Shown here: positions 7,805-15,390 of the stretch, piece by piece
Layout: each line of letters opens with the position of its first letter
Position numbering within the stretch: the first letter of the stretch is position 1
Source: CALFUK01 sp964450495
GTDB lineage: Bacteria > Bacteroidota > Bacteroidia > Chitinophagales > Saprospiraceae
Length of the DNA stretch: 64,000 nucleotides
Direction of reading: 5' to 3'
Assembly (NCBI GenBank): GCA_964450495.1
Contig: CAYVFU010000008.1
Coordinates: 14,650 to 78,649, forward strand
Made by a program: the position numbers and the translations under genes
The notes under the pieces: generated by a model
Database searches by the model: none
What the model saw: the letters and a program-made list of their open reading frames with translations, nothing else
What the model was told of the DNA's origin: nothing

Positions 7805-10800
7805 CTAAGGTTTTACCCTTTTTACCTGAATAGCACCAATTCCCGCTTTCCAGAGTTTTTCATTTATTTCAGGAATGTCGGTGTTCAAAATATCTGTAGC
7901 TTGGACTTGTAGACTTGACCACTCTACATCCAATTCTCTTTTGCGCTCTTTTACTGCTTCCGTCACTTTGACAATATCACTTTCTGTTTGATTCAAAAGG
8001 AAGAGATAATTTGCAGATAGTTTATTTGGAAAATTCTCTACGTCATCATAGGCTTTTGATTTTCGTTGCACCATGTCATCGTCCCATTTTTTCATTTTTG
8101 CAATCAATTCACTTGATTCGGCCAGTAGGCTTTTGTGATCAGTCTTTGATAATTTTTTTGACGCATCTGCTATTTCTTTTCTCAGCTTCGCCAAATCATT
8201 AATGGATGTATGCATATTGTTAATGGTGCTTTCCATTTCACTCATGATAGCATGATATTCCTCATACTCCTCCACAGTCGTGTTGTACAATGGATGGGCT
8301 GAAACTGCAACTTGAGAGGAACTTGTTTTTTCGCCTTGAGTAACTGTAATTGTATAGGTGCCTGGCATGACCCTATGACCTCTGTAACTGCCTTCTATGT
8401 ATACACCTGGCACACCTTCCATGATAGGATATCTTAGATCCCACACAATCCGATTTAAACCTTCTTTTTTGCCTAAAGTTGTTTTGCCAGGAGGACCACC
8501 CGCCCAACTAGAAAATGTCGTGTCTTTTTCTGAAGTATAACTGCGAACTAATTGACCTGTTGCATCTGTTATGGTCATGTTTATTGGTTCTTTAGAATCA
8601 GAATTTGGAAGGTTATAATAAATGACTGCACCATTTGCAGGATTGACACCACGCATCGGATTTGTTCCATCGAATGAAGCACTTGATGCATTGAGTTCAC
8701 TACCTCCTGTGACAAGCATTGTTTTTTCAGGTGTAAAAACTTGCAACTCTTCAGTCATGTCATCAATTTGCCTCAGTAAATCCAAATCATCCAAAATCCA
8801 AAATGAACGACCAGATGTAGCAGCAACCAGATCATTATTTTTTACCGCTAAATCAGTAATTGGTGTTATTGGTAAATTTAGTTGCAGTGGGTACCATTTC
8901 TGCCCATCGTTCCAAGAGACATAAACGCCTGTTTCTGTACCAGCATACAATAAGCCTTGTCTGACATCATCTTCTCTGACGACTCTGGTAAAGGCACCTT
9001 TTGGAATCCCGTTTGTAATGTTGGTCCAAGTCTTACCATAGTTAGTCGTTTTATATAATGCTGGTGTATGATCATTGAATTTATATCGAGTAGTTGCGAT
9101 GTAAGCAGTCGCTGGATCATGAGGAGAGACATCTATGGCATTGATGAGACACTCTTCTAATCCTGCTGGTGTCACATTGGTCCAGTTGGCACAATTATCT
9201 TTGGTGATATGCACAAGCCCATCGTCACTGCCTACCCAAATAACACCTTCTTCATGAGGAGATTCAATGACGTAAGCGATTGTCCCATAATTTTCTGCAC
9301 CTACAGCTTCATTGGTATACGGGACACCACCTTTGCCTTGTTTAGATTTTTCATTTCTAGTCAAATCAGGAGAAGCTTCTGTCCAGGATATGCCTAGGTC
9401 TTTTGTTTTTAATAAAAATTGAGCCCCATGATAATAGGTGTTCTCTTCATGTTGTGACCAAATGATAGGTGCATTCCAATTGTATCGGTATTTCATATCT
9501 GAAGCATCTCTACCAAGATATTGGATTGGTGCTGCCATGATGTTAGTGCTGGCTTCTGCCTTTGTATCAAGGACTTCAATTGTACCTAAATAGGATCCTC
9601 CTAAAACATATCTTGGGTCATCTGGATCAAAAGCGAGGAATGCACTTTCTCCTCCAGCCGAATATGTCCAACTGCGTTGAGTGATTCCCCAGCCGAATTC
9701 TTGGCTAGCAATGCGTACCGAAGAATTGTCTTGTTGACCAGCATATATGTTATAAGGGTATTGATTGTCCACACTAATTCTATAAAATTGTGCCGTGGGC
9801 ATATTGTCTTGCCTGGACCATGTTTCACCTCTGTTAAAACTAATGGCTGCTCCACCATCATTGGCAATACAGATGTTTTTTGGATTGGTCGGATGAATCC
9901 ATAAGTCATGGAAATCACCATGAGTACCAGTCAACCGTTCCCATGTCTTGCCTCCATCGCTCGATCTTAATGCAGGTGCACTAAGTACGTAGACCATGTC
10001 TTTGTTAATAGGGTCGGCAAACACTTCTATATAATACCAAGCGCGTTGTACCAAGCGATGATCTTTACTGATCCGCTTCCAACTTCCTCCAGCATTGTCT
10101 GATACGAATAAGCCACCTTTCTCTTCATTACTATCACTTTCCACAAGAGCATAAACTCTGTCTGGTTCTGACCGACAAATAGATACTGCCATTTTACCCA
10201 ATTCATCAGGTAAGCCACTTTGGATTTTTTTCCAGTTGTCTCCTCCATCCGTAGATTTATATAACCCACTTCCAGGCCCCCCACTGATGACTTGCCAAGG
10301 TCTTCTACCATGTTCCCACATAGCTGCGTACAAGACTCTTGGATTGGACATGTCCATATCAATATCTGCGCAACCAGTCTCATCATTCACAAAAAGAATG
10401 TTTTGCCAACTAGCACCACCATCTTCAGTTTTGTAGACACCGCGTTCTTTATTAGGGCCATATAAATTTCCTTGTACAGCGACATAAACAATGTCAGGAT
10501 TGCTTGGGTGTATTTTAATCTCTGCTATATGCTGCGTTGTTTCAAGTCCAATATGCTTCCACGTTTTACCAGCGTCAGTTGATTTGTACATGCCATCTCC
10601 ATGTGACGTCATGACAGCCCTTGGTGCATGTTCGCCCATCCCACAATACACCACATTAGGATCACTCTCAGCAACCGCCACAGCCCCTACAGATCCGGTC
10701 TTAAAATAACCGTCAGAAATGTTTGTCCAAAACTGTCCTGCATCTTCCGTCTTCCAAAGGCCTCCTCCTGTCGTACCCATATAATAGGTCAACGGATCAC

Positions 10801-10969
10801 TAATCACACCACTTGATGCTACAGACCTTCCACCTCTGAATGGGCCAATGTTCCTCCATTTCATGGGAGCAAGAATTGAATCAGTATCTACTTCTTGTGC
10901 AATTATTGGTGTATTATTAAATGGAATGATAAAGAGGAAAATAAAGGAAAGAATAGCTAATTGTTTCAT
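7805..10969 (-). CDS. Large secreted Asp-box (BNR/VPS10-like) beta-propeller protein
   Basis: Started at the ATG whose complement ends at 10969, because the signal peptide MKQLAILSFIFLFIIPF begins there; 16 extra upstream residues are unlikely. About 1054 residues. The mature part has many Asp-box motifs of the form S/T-x-D-x-G-x-T/S-W (KTEDAGQFWTN, KSTDAGKTWKH, KTEDGGASWQN, KSTDGGDNWKK, SSDGGKTWER, TTNYGKTWTN). Together these imply two consecutive propellers as in VPS10/sortilin and GH74-type proteins. A beta-sandwich segment (about 790-900) and a Lys/Glu-rich coiled coil (about 910-1000) follow. No catalytic pair is identifiable and no T9SS sorting domain is visible. Often annotated just as 'glycosyl hydrolase'. 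An adjacent sialidase is on the same strand, 93 bp upstream. Confidence 0.85.
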   Translation of the reverse strand: MKQLAILSFIFLFIIPFNNTPIIAQEVDTDSILAPMKWRNIGPFRGGRSVASSGVISDPLTYYMGTTGGGLWKTEDAGQFWTNISDGYFKTGSVGAVAVAESDPNVVYCGMGEHAPRAVMTSHGDGMYKSTDAGKTWKHIGLETTQHIAEIKIHPSNPDIVYVAVQGNLYGPNKERGVYKTEDGGASWQNILFVNDETGCADIDMDMSNPRVLYAAMWEHGRRPWQVISGGPGSGLYKSTDGGDNWKKIQSGLPDELGKMAVSICRSEPDRVYALVESDSNEEKGGLFVSDNAGGSWKRISKDHRLVQRAWYYIEVFADPINKDMVYVLSAPALRSSDGGKTWERLTGTHGDFHDLWIHPTNPKNICIANDGGAAISFNRGETWSRQDNMPTAQFYRISVDNQYPYNIYAGQQDNSSVRIASQEFGWGITQRSWTYSAGGESAFLAFDPDDPRYVLGGSYLGTIEVLDTKAEASTNIMAAPIQYLGRDASDMKYRYNWNAPIIWSQHEENTYYHGAQFLLKTKDLGISWTEASPDLTRNEKSKQGKGGVPYTNEAVGAENYGTIAYVIESPHEEGVIWVGSDDGLVHITKDNCANWTNVTPAGLEECLINAIDVSPHDPATAYIATTRYKFNDHTPALYKTTNYGKTWTNITNGIPKGAFTRVVREDDVRQGLLYAGTETGVYVSWNDGQKWYPLQLNLPITPITDLAVKNNDLVAATSGRSFWILDDLDLLRQIDDMTEELQVFTPEKTMLVTGGSELNASSASFDGTNPMRGVNPANGAVIYYNLPNSDSKEPINMTITDATGQLVRSYTSEKDTTFSSWAGGPPGKTTLGKKEGLNRIVWDLRYPIMEGVPGVYIEGSYRGHRVMPGTYTITVTQGEKTSSSQVAVSAHPLYNTTVEEYEEYHAIMSEMESTINNMHTSINDLAKLRKEIADASKKLSKTDHKSLLAESSELIAKMKKWDDDMVQRKSKAYDDVENFPNKLSANYLFLLNQTESDIVKVTEAVKERKRELDVEWSSLQVQATDILNTDIPEINEKLWKAGIGAIQVKRVKP

Positions 10970-11062
10970 AGTGCAATTGATTACAATTGGCAATATAAGC
11001 AACTGTATTCTAAACACGGCGAATGCCTGAACTTGAAGTATTGTTAAATAGCTATTAGAACG

Positions 11063-12220
11063 CTATTCCATATGGACCCATCGAAAGCAAATCTTTTTAT
11101 ATTCTTCTATTTCATAAATTAAACCCAACGTTTGTTCATTGATTTTCACCATATCAGAATAAGCTGAAGATCCGGTATGGATTTTAAACAATTGCTGCCA
11201 ATTTTTTGACTCATCAAAGCTTGCCATTACCACTAAATCCATTCTTTTGTCAAAATGGGATGGTGTTGAAAAGAGTAATGTATTTTCACCTTCTTCATTT
11301 TTCGAACTCCATCTCAGTAAAGACGATTGTACAATAGGGCTTGGAAATTTATCAGATTCAGTCACAGTATCGGCAAAGCTAAGTCCGCCGTCAGTGCTGT
11401 AGGTCTCTCCTCTATTTCTTTCTAACGAACCTCCATACTGGTCTCTCGTGTTAATGTAGATTCGTCCATCAGATAACTCTGCAATCGTGGTTTCATTGGC
11501 AAGGACGTCATCTTTGAGATTTTCATCTACCGCTCCGATGTGCCAAGATTCACCCTTATCATCTGAGAAGACCAGTGCCATAGTATAGACCTTATTCCCT
11601 TTTCCAATACTAATCGCTACTGGTGCTACCAATCTACCTTTGAGCTTACTGTATTTTAGTTCGATGCCATGGACAGGGCCTAATGCATGCCATCTCCAGC
11701 TTTTACGTTTTACTTGCCTTGTAATTTCTGTAGGAATTTCCCAAGTCTTGCCATTGTCAATTGAAGAAGTAACAAATGCTTTTCGTTCGTCTTGAATATC
11801 ATAATCTTTGTTTAAAACATCGTGCTCGCTGAGTGTTGTTGTGTTGAAAAGCAAAACAATTTTATTTTCTGACGGCACATAGATAGGAGTTGGATTCTGA
11901 ACTGCCATCGTGTCTTGGTCAAACAATAAGTGTAATGGCTCCCAAGTCTTTCCTTCGTCCAAAGAGCGTCGATAGACCAAGTCGATATCACCAAAGTCGC
12001 TCGTGGAGTTTTTACGTCCTTCCGCAAAAGCGATCAGCGCTGTTTCAGATTTAATGATAGTTGGAATTCTAAACGAAAAATACTCTTCAAGGTCTGAATA
12101 AAAAGGAATAGAAGTATTTATTGAATCTTGGGAAAGGTCTTTGTATGGAACTGTTTCGGTTTGAGCATGGAATACTTTTCCAGCTAAAATTAAGATGATT
12201 ACTAAACCCAATTTCTTCAT
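11063..12220 (-). CDS. Sialidase family protein (exo-alpha-sialidase-like, GH33-type fold)
   Basis: Started at the ATG at 12220, where a signal peptide (MKKLGLVIILILAGKVFHAQ) begins; 385 residues. It has the sialidase FRIP motif (residues 50-53, whose Arg binds the sialic-acid carboxylate). Four Asp boxes follow: SLDEGKTWE, SIDNGKTWE, SDDKGESWH and STDGGLSFA. Further Arg residues (SPIVQSSLLRW region) are consistent with the arginine triad. It is probably periplasmic or surface-exposed and could remove terminal sialic acids or related sugars from glycans. The following gene on the same strand is the giant Asp-box protein, suggesting a shared carbohydrate role. No sialic-acid catabolic genes lie in the window, so the true substrate could be a related acidic sugar. 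Confidence 0.85.
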   Translation of the reverse strand: MKKLGLVIILILAGKVFHAQTETVPYKDLSQDSINTSIPFYSDLEEYFSFRIPTIIKSETALIAFAEGRKNSTSDFGDIDLVYRRSLDEGKTWEPLHLLFDQDTMAVQNPTPIYVPSENKIVLLFNTTTLSEHDVLNKDYDIQDERKAFVTSSIDNGKTWEIPTEITRQVKRKSWRWHALGPVHGIELKYSKLKGRLVAPVAISIGKGNKVYTMALVFSDDKGESWHIGAVDENLKDDVLANETTIAELSDGRIYINTRDQYGGSLERNRGETYSTDGGLSFADTVTESDKFPSPIVQSSLLRWSSKNEEGENTLLFSTPSHFDKRMDLVVMASFDESKNWQQLFKIHTGSSAYSDMVKINEQTLGLIYEIEEYKKICFRWVHME

Positions 12221-12286
12221 GATTGCATAAGATAATACAATCTGAAAAATATTTATCGCCATGAATTATTCAAACAGGGCTAAACA

Positions 12287-12583
12287 CTAACTATTTCGAA
12301 TCGCCTCAATCAATTTATGTTTCGTTTGAAGCCCACTAGCTCGCCATTCAATTTTGCCATCTTTAAATAAAATGATTGTGGGTACTCCTTTTATGTTGTA
12401 TTCCTGAGCGATTTTTTGATTCTTGTCGATATCAATTTTTATGATTCGGGCTTCATCGTTGATTTCGCCCGCTACATCTTCTAGTATCGGTAATTGCATT
12501 TTGCAAGGCCCACACCAGGTAGCAAAGAAATCAATAAGCACTGGTTTATCTCCATTAATGATGGAATTGAAATTTCCTTTCAA
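12287..12583 (-). CDS. Thioredoxin
   Basis: The 98-residue single-domain thioredoxin has the active-site WCGPC at residues 23-27 and the cis-proline in KGVPTIILF (Pro68). The start is a TTG at 12583, chosen because the normal thioredoxin N-terminus (about 12-15 residues before DKPVLIDFF) begins there and no in-frame ATG is near. There is no signal peptide, so it is a cytoplasmic disulphide reductase. It lies between the sialidase and the purine nucleoside phosphorylase genes on the same strand, 52 bp from the latter. A link to either is not evident. The family assignment is certain; the start is less so. Confidence 0.9.
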   Translation of the reverse strand: MKGNFNSIINGDKPVLIDFFATWCGPCKMQLPILEDVAGEINDEARIIKIDIDKNQKIAQEYNIKGVPTIILFKDGKIEWRASGLQTKHKLIEAIRNS

Positions 12584-12635
12584 AATTTGATTTTTAATTA
12601 TAAGTAAAAAGGCAGAAAAGATATATGCTGCAATA

Positions 12636-13469
12636 CTATAACTCTAAAATCAATTCTTTCAGTATCACTCTTAATTTAAAGCCTGCTTGTCTTGCAACTT
12701 GCAAAAGGGTCTCTAAATCTTCATGTTTAATGTCGTCTGGATCATTGGCTAAATTCGAAACACACGATATGACACAAGTTTTTAAACCTATTTGTGTAGC
12801 GACAATAACTTCAGGGACAGTAGACATGCCGACTAAATCTGCTCCTATCATTTTTAAATAAGCATATTCAGCTCGCGTTTCTAAACTTGGACCTTGCAGG
12901 CTAAGATAGATTCCTTCGTGAATGACAATATTATTTTTTGCGGCTATTTGAATAAGCTTTTGCCTCATTGATTTATCGTAAGCATCCAACATCACAGGAA
13001 ATCGAGGACCAAAACGATCGTCATTAAGTCCTCGAAGCGGATTTTCAGGCATTAAATTTATGTGATCCTTTACGACAACTAGATCTGAAAGCTGATATAC
13101 CGGATTAAGACCTCCAGCGATATTAGTTAATACTAAAGACTGTATGCCTAGTTCAGCCAAAACCCGAATGGGAAGTGTCAGTTTTTGCATGGAATATCCT
13201 TCATAATAATGGAATCTACCTTGAAGAATCACTAGTCTTTTTCCTCCTTGTTTTGCAAATACCAACTTCCCAGTGTGAGTTTTGACTGTACTGATGGGAA
13301 AGTGTGGGATGTCCTCGTATGGAATAGATTTTATAACGTCCACATCATCCAGAATATCAGATAAGCCAGTACCTGTTACTAATCCTATGGAAGGTTTTTG
13401 TTCTATTTGACCTAATAAGTACTGAGCTGATTTTTGTACTTGTTCAAATAATATAGAATCATCATGCAT
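12636..13469 (-). CDS. Purine-nucleoside phosphorylase, family 2 (trimeric type)
   Basis: The 277-residue protein is typical in length for trimeric PNP. Motifs seen: phosphate-binding GTGLSDIL (33-40), GRFHYYEGY (84-92), GPSLETRAEY (193-202, with the purine-contacting Glu), GMSTVPE (214-220) and a CVSNLA segment with the base-binding Asn. It splits guanosine/inosine and deoxy forms with phosphate into base and (deoxy)ribose-1-phosphate. It is divergent from rimP with 178 bp between them. Cytoplasmic. Together with the pyrimidine degradation operon further right it shows nucleoside salvage and turnover capacity, but there is no operon link. Confidence 0.94.
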   Translation of the reverse strand: MHDDSILFEQVQKSAQYLLGQIEQKPSIGLVTGTGLSDILDDVDVIKSIPYEDIPHFPISTVKTHTGKLVFAKQGGKRLVILQGRFHYYEGYSMQKLTLPIRVLAELGIQSLVLTNIAGGLNPVYQLSDLVVVKDHINLMPENPLRGLNDDRFGPRFPVMLDAYDKSMRQKLIQIAAKNNIVIHEGIYLSLQGPSLETRAEYAYLKMIGADLVGMSTVPEVIVATQIGLKTCVISCVSNLANDPDDIKHEDLETLLQVARQAGFKLRVILKELILEL

Positions 13470-13580
13470 AACTATCTTAATATTAACGTTTTATGTAATT
13501 AATGTTTTTCAACTATGAGCTTAAACGCAGTTTGAAGATAAGTTCATTTACTTAATGAGTCATTATTGCTTGTTTATACG

Positions 13581-13588
13581 TATCTTTG
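13581..13588 (+). promoter_or_regulatory. Candidate Bacteroidota -7 promoter box for rimP-nusA-infB
   Basis: TATCTTTG matches the Bacteroidota -7 consensus TAnnTTTG exactly and lies 59 bp before the rimP start. No TTTG -33 box is present at the usual 19-21 bp upstream, so the call rests on the -7 element and position only. Confidence 0.5.
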
Positions 13589-13603
13589 CAATGAATTTGT
13601 GTG

Positions 13604-13627
13604 AAAGGGAGCTGATAGCTCCTTTTT
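13604..13627 (+). terminator. Terminator-like hairpin in the rimP leader (possible attenuator)
   Basis: AAAGGGAGCT - GAT - AGCTCCTTTT forms a 10-bp stem (one G-T pair) with a 3-nt loop and runs straight into a T-tract. It sits about 10-15 nt after the transcription start predicted by the upstream -7 box and 20 nt before the rimP ATG. An intrinsic terminator has no upstream gene to end here, because the neighbouring punA gene is divergent. It is therefore either an attenuator or a 5'-end structure of the operon mRNA. Confidence 0.6.
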
Positions 13628-13647
13628 TTATTCTCTAAAATTTAACG

Positions 13648-14118
13648 ATGATTGAGCATAAATTAGCAGAGTTGTTACAAGAGCGATTCACACAAGAGGA
13701 TCTTGACGATTGCTTTCTAGTAGAGATTAAAGAATCTCCTACGAATTCTAAACTTGAAGTATTTGTTGATTCTGATTCAACCTTAACACTCAAAAAATGT
13801 CAAATGATCTCCAGATTTTTGGAGAAAAACATTGAAGAAAATGGTTGGATGCCAGAGAAATATTTAATCGAAGTATCTTCACCAGGAGTTGGAAACCCTC
13901 TTGTATTACGAAGACAATACGTTAAAAATATTGGTCGTAAGGTTGAAATAAAAACAACGGATGGTGAGACCTACAAAGGCAAGATCACAGAAGTGCAGAA
14001 CGATACAATAACTGTTGTGAAAGAAGCATCTGGTAAAGGAAAGAAGAAAGTTGAGGAGAAAATTTATTCAATAGTATTTGATAAAATAAAAACAGCAAAA
14101 ATTAAAGTAAGCTTTTAA
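13648..14118 (+). CDS. rimP: Ribosome maturation factor RimP
   Basis: The 156-residue protein has the RimP N-terminal alpha-beta domain (KLEVFVDSDSTLTLKKC, then YLIEVSSPGVGNPLVLRRQY, residues 30-95) and the C-terminal SH3-like domain (GRKVEIKTTDGETYKGKITE, then the Lys-rich end). RimP binds the free 30S subunit and assists its maturation. It is the first gene of the conserved rimP-nusA-infB order, with 10 bp to nusA. The order and the sequence agree, so the call is secure. Confidence 0.95.
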   Translation: MIEHKLAELLQERFTQEDLDDCFLVEIKESPTNSKLEVFVDSDSTLTLKKCQMISRFLEKNIEENGWMPEKYLIEVSSPGVGNPLVLRRQYVKNIGRKVEIKTTDGETYKGKITEVQNDTITVVKEASGKGKKKVEEKIYSIVFDKIKTAKIKVSF

Positions 14119-14128
14119 TTAATCAGAA

Positions 14129-15361
14129 ATGAACTTAGTCGAAACGTTTGCAGAATTTAATCAGGGTAAAAACATAGATAGACCTACAATGGTACGTGTA
14201 CTAGAAGATGTGTTTAGAACACTGATTCGGAAGAAGTACGGTACAGACGATAATTTTGATGTCATTGTGAATGCTGCAAACGGTGACCTTGAAATTTGGA
14301 GAGTTAGAGAAATCGTACCAGATGGTGAGGTAACTGATGATAGAAGTCAAGTGTCTGTATCTGAGGCAATCTCAATTGATGAAGATTATGAAATTGGCGA
14401 GGAATGTTACGAAGAATTAGAGCTTGCTGAGTTTGGAAGAAGAGCTGTTATGGCAGCAAGACAGACATTGATATCTAGAATAAGTGAATTAGAAAAAGAT
14501 GAAATTTATAAGAACTATACTACTAGAATTGGAGATATAGTTTTAGGTGAAGTTCACCAAATATTAAAACGAGAAATTCTTGTTATAGACGATATATCAG
14601 GTAATGAATTGGTATTGCCTAGGAACGAAATGATCAAAGGCGATTTCTTTAAGAAAGGTGACATGATCAGAGGTGTCATCCGAAAAGTGGAATTGAAAAA
14701 TAATAATCCTGTTGTCATTGTCTCTCGTACAGATCCGCAGTTTTTAGAGAAATTGATGGAGCAAGAAGTACCTGAAATTGAAGATGGTTTGATTACTGTG
14801 AAAAAGATAGTTCGAATACCAGGAGAAAGAGCTAAAGTAGCGGTTGAATCTTATGATGATCGTATTGATCCAGTAGGCGCTTGCGTTGGTATGAAAGGAT
14901 CTAGGATTCATGGTATCGTGAGAGAATTAAAAAATGAGAACATAGATATCGTCAATTACACGAATAATAACGTTCTCTTTATACAACGTTCATTGACGCC
15001 GGCGAAAGTCACAAGCATAAAATTGGATGATGAGTCCATGACAGCGTCAGTATTTTTGAAGCCAGATCAAGTATCCTTGGCTATTGGTAAGGGTGGCTCT
15101 AATATAAAATTAGCCAGCAAGTTGACTGGTTATGAAATTGATGTCTACAGAGATACTGATGAAGAAATAGATGATGTTGATTTAGATGAATTCTCAGATG
15201 AAATTGAGGATTGGATCATTGATTCCTTGAAAAATATTGGTTGCGATACTGCCAGAAGTGTATTAGATTTAAGTAAAGAAGAATTGATCAGAAGAACTGA
15301 TCTAGAAGATGAAACTATAGATGAAGTATTGAAGATTCTGCAAGCAGAATTTGAGGAGTAA
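14129..15361 (+). CDS. nusA: Transcription termination/antitermination factor NusA
   Basis: The 410-residue protein has the N-terminal RNA-polymerase-binding domain (1-130) and an S1 domain (IGDIVLGEVHQILKREILV, about 135-200). Two KH domains follow (GACVGMKGSRIHGIVRELKNE, about 250-270, and SLAIGKGGSNIKLASKLTG, about 318-336), then an acidic linker (DEEIDDVDLDEFSDEIEDW) and a helix-hairpin segment. This is the short NusA form of Bacteroidota. It modulates pausing, termination and antitermination. Located between rimP and infB, 29 bp before the latter. Because NusA stimulates hairpin-dependent termination, the hairpin in the operon leader may give feedback control (inference). Confidence 0.96.
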   Translation: MNLVETFAEFNQGKNIDRPTMVRVLEDVFRTLIRKKYGTDDNFDVIVNAANGDLEIWRVREIVPDGEVTDDRSQVSVSEAISIDEDYEIGEECYEELELAEFGRRAVMAARQTLISRISELEKDEIYKNYTTRIGDIVLGEVHQILKREILVIDDISGNELVLPRNEMIKGDFFKKGDMIRGVIRKVELKNNNPVVIVSRTDPQFLEKLMEQEVPEIEDGLITVKKIVRIPGERAKVAVESYDDRIDPVGACVGMKGSRIHGIVRELKNENIDIVNYTNNNVLFIQRSLTPAKVTSIKLDDESMTASVFLKPDQVSLAIGKGGSNIKLASKLTGYEIDVYRDTDEEIDDVDLDEFSDEIEDWIIDSLKNIGCDTARSVLDLSKEELIRRTDLEDETIDEVLKILQAEFEE

Positions 15362-15390
15362 ACAATTAGAAAGATATTTGTCAATCATAT

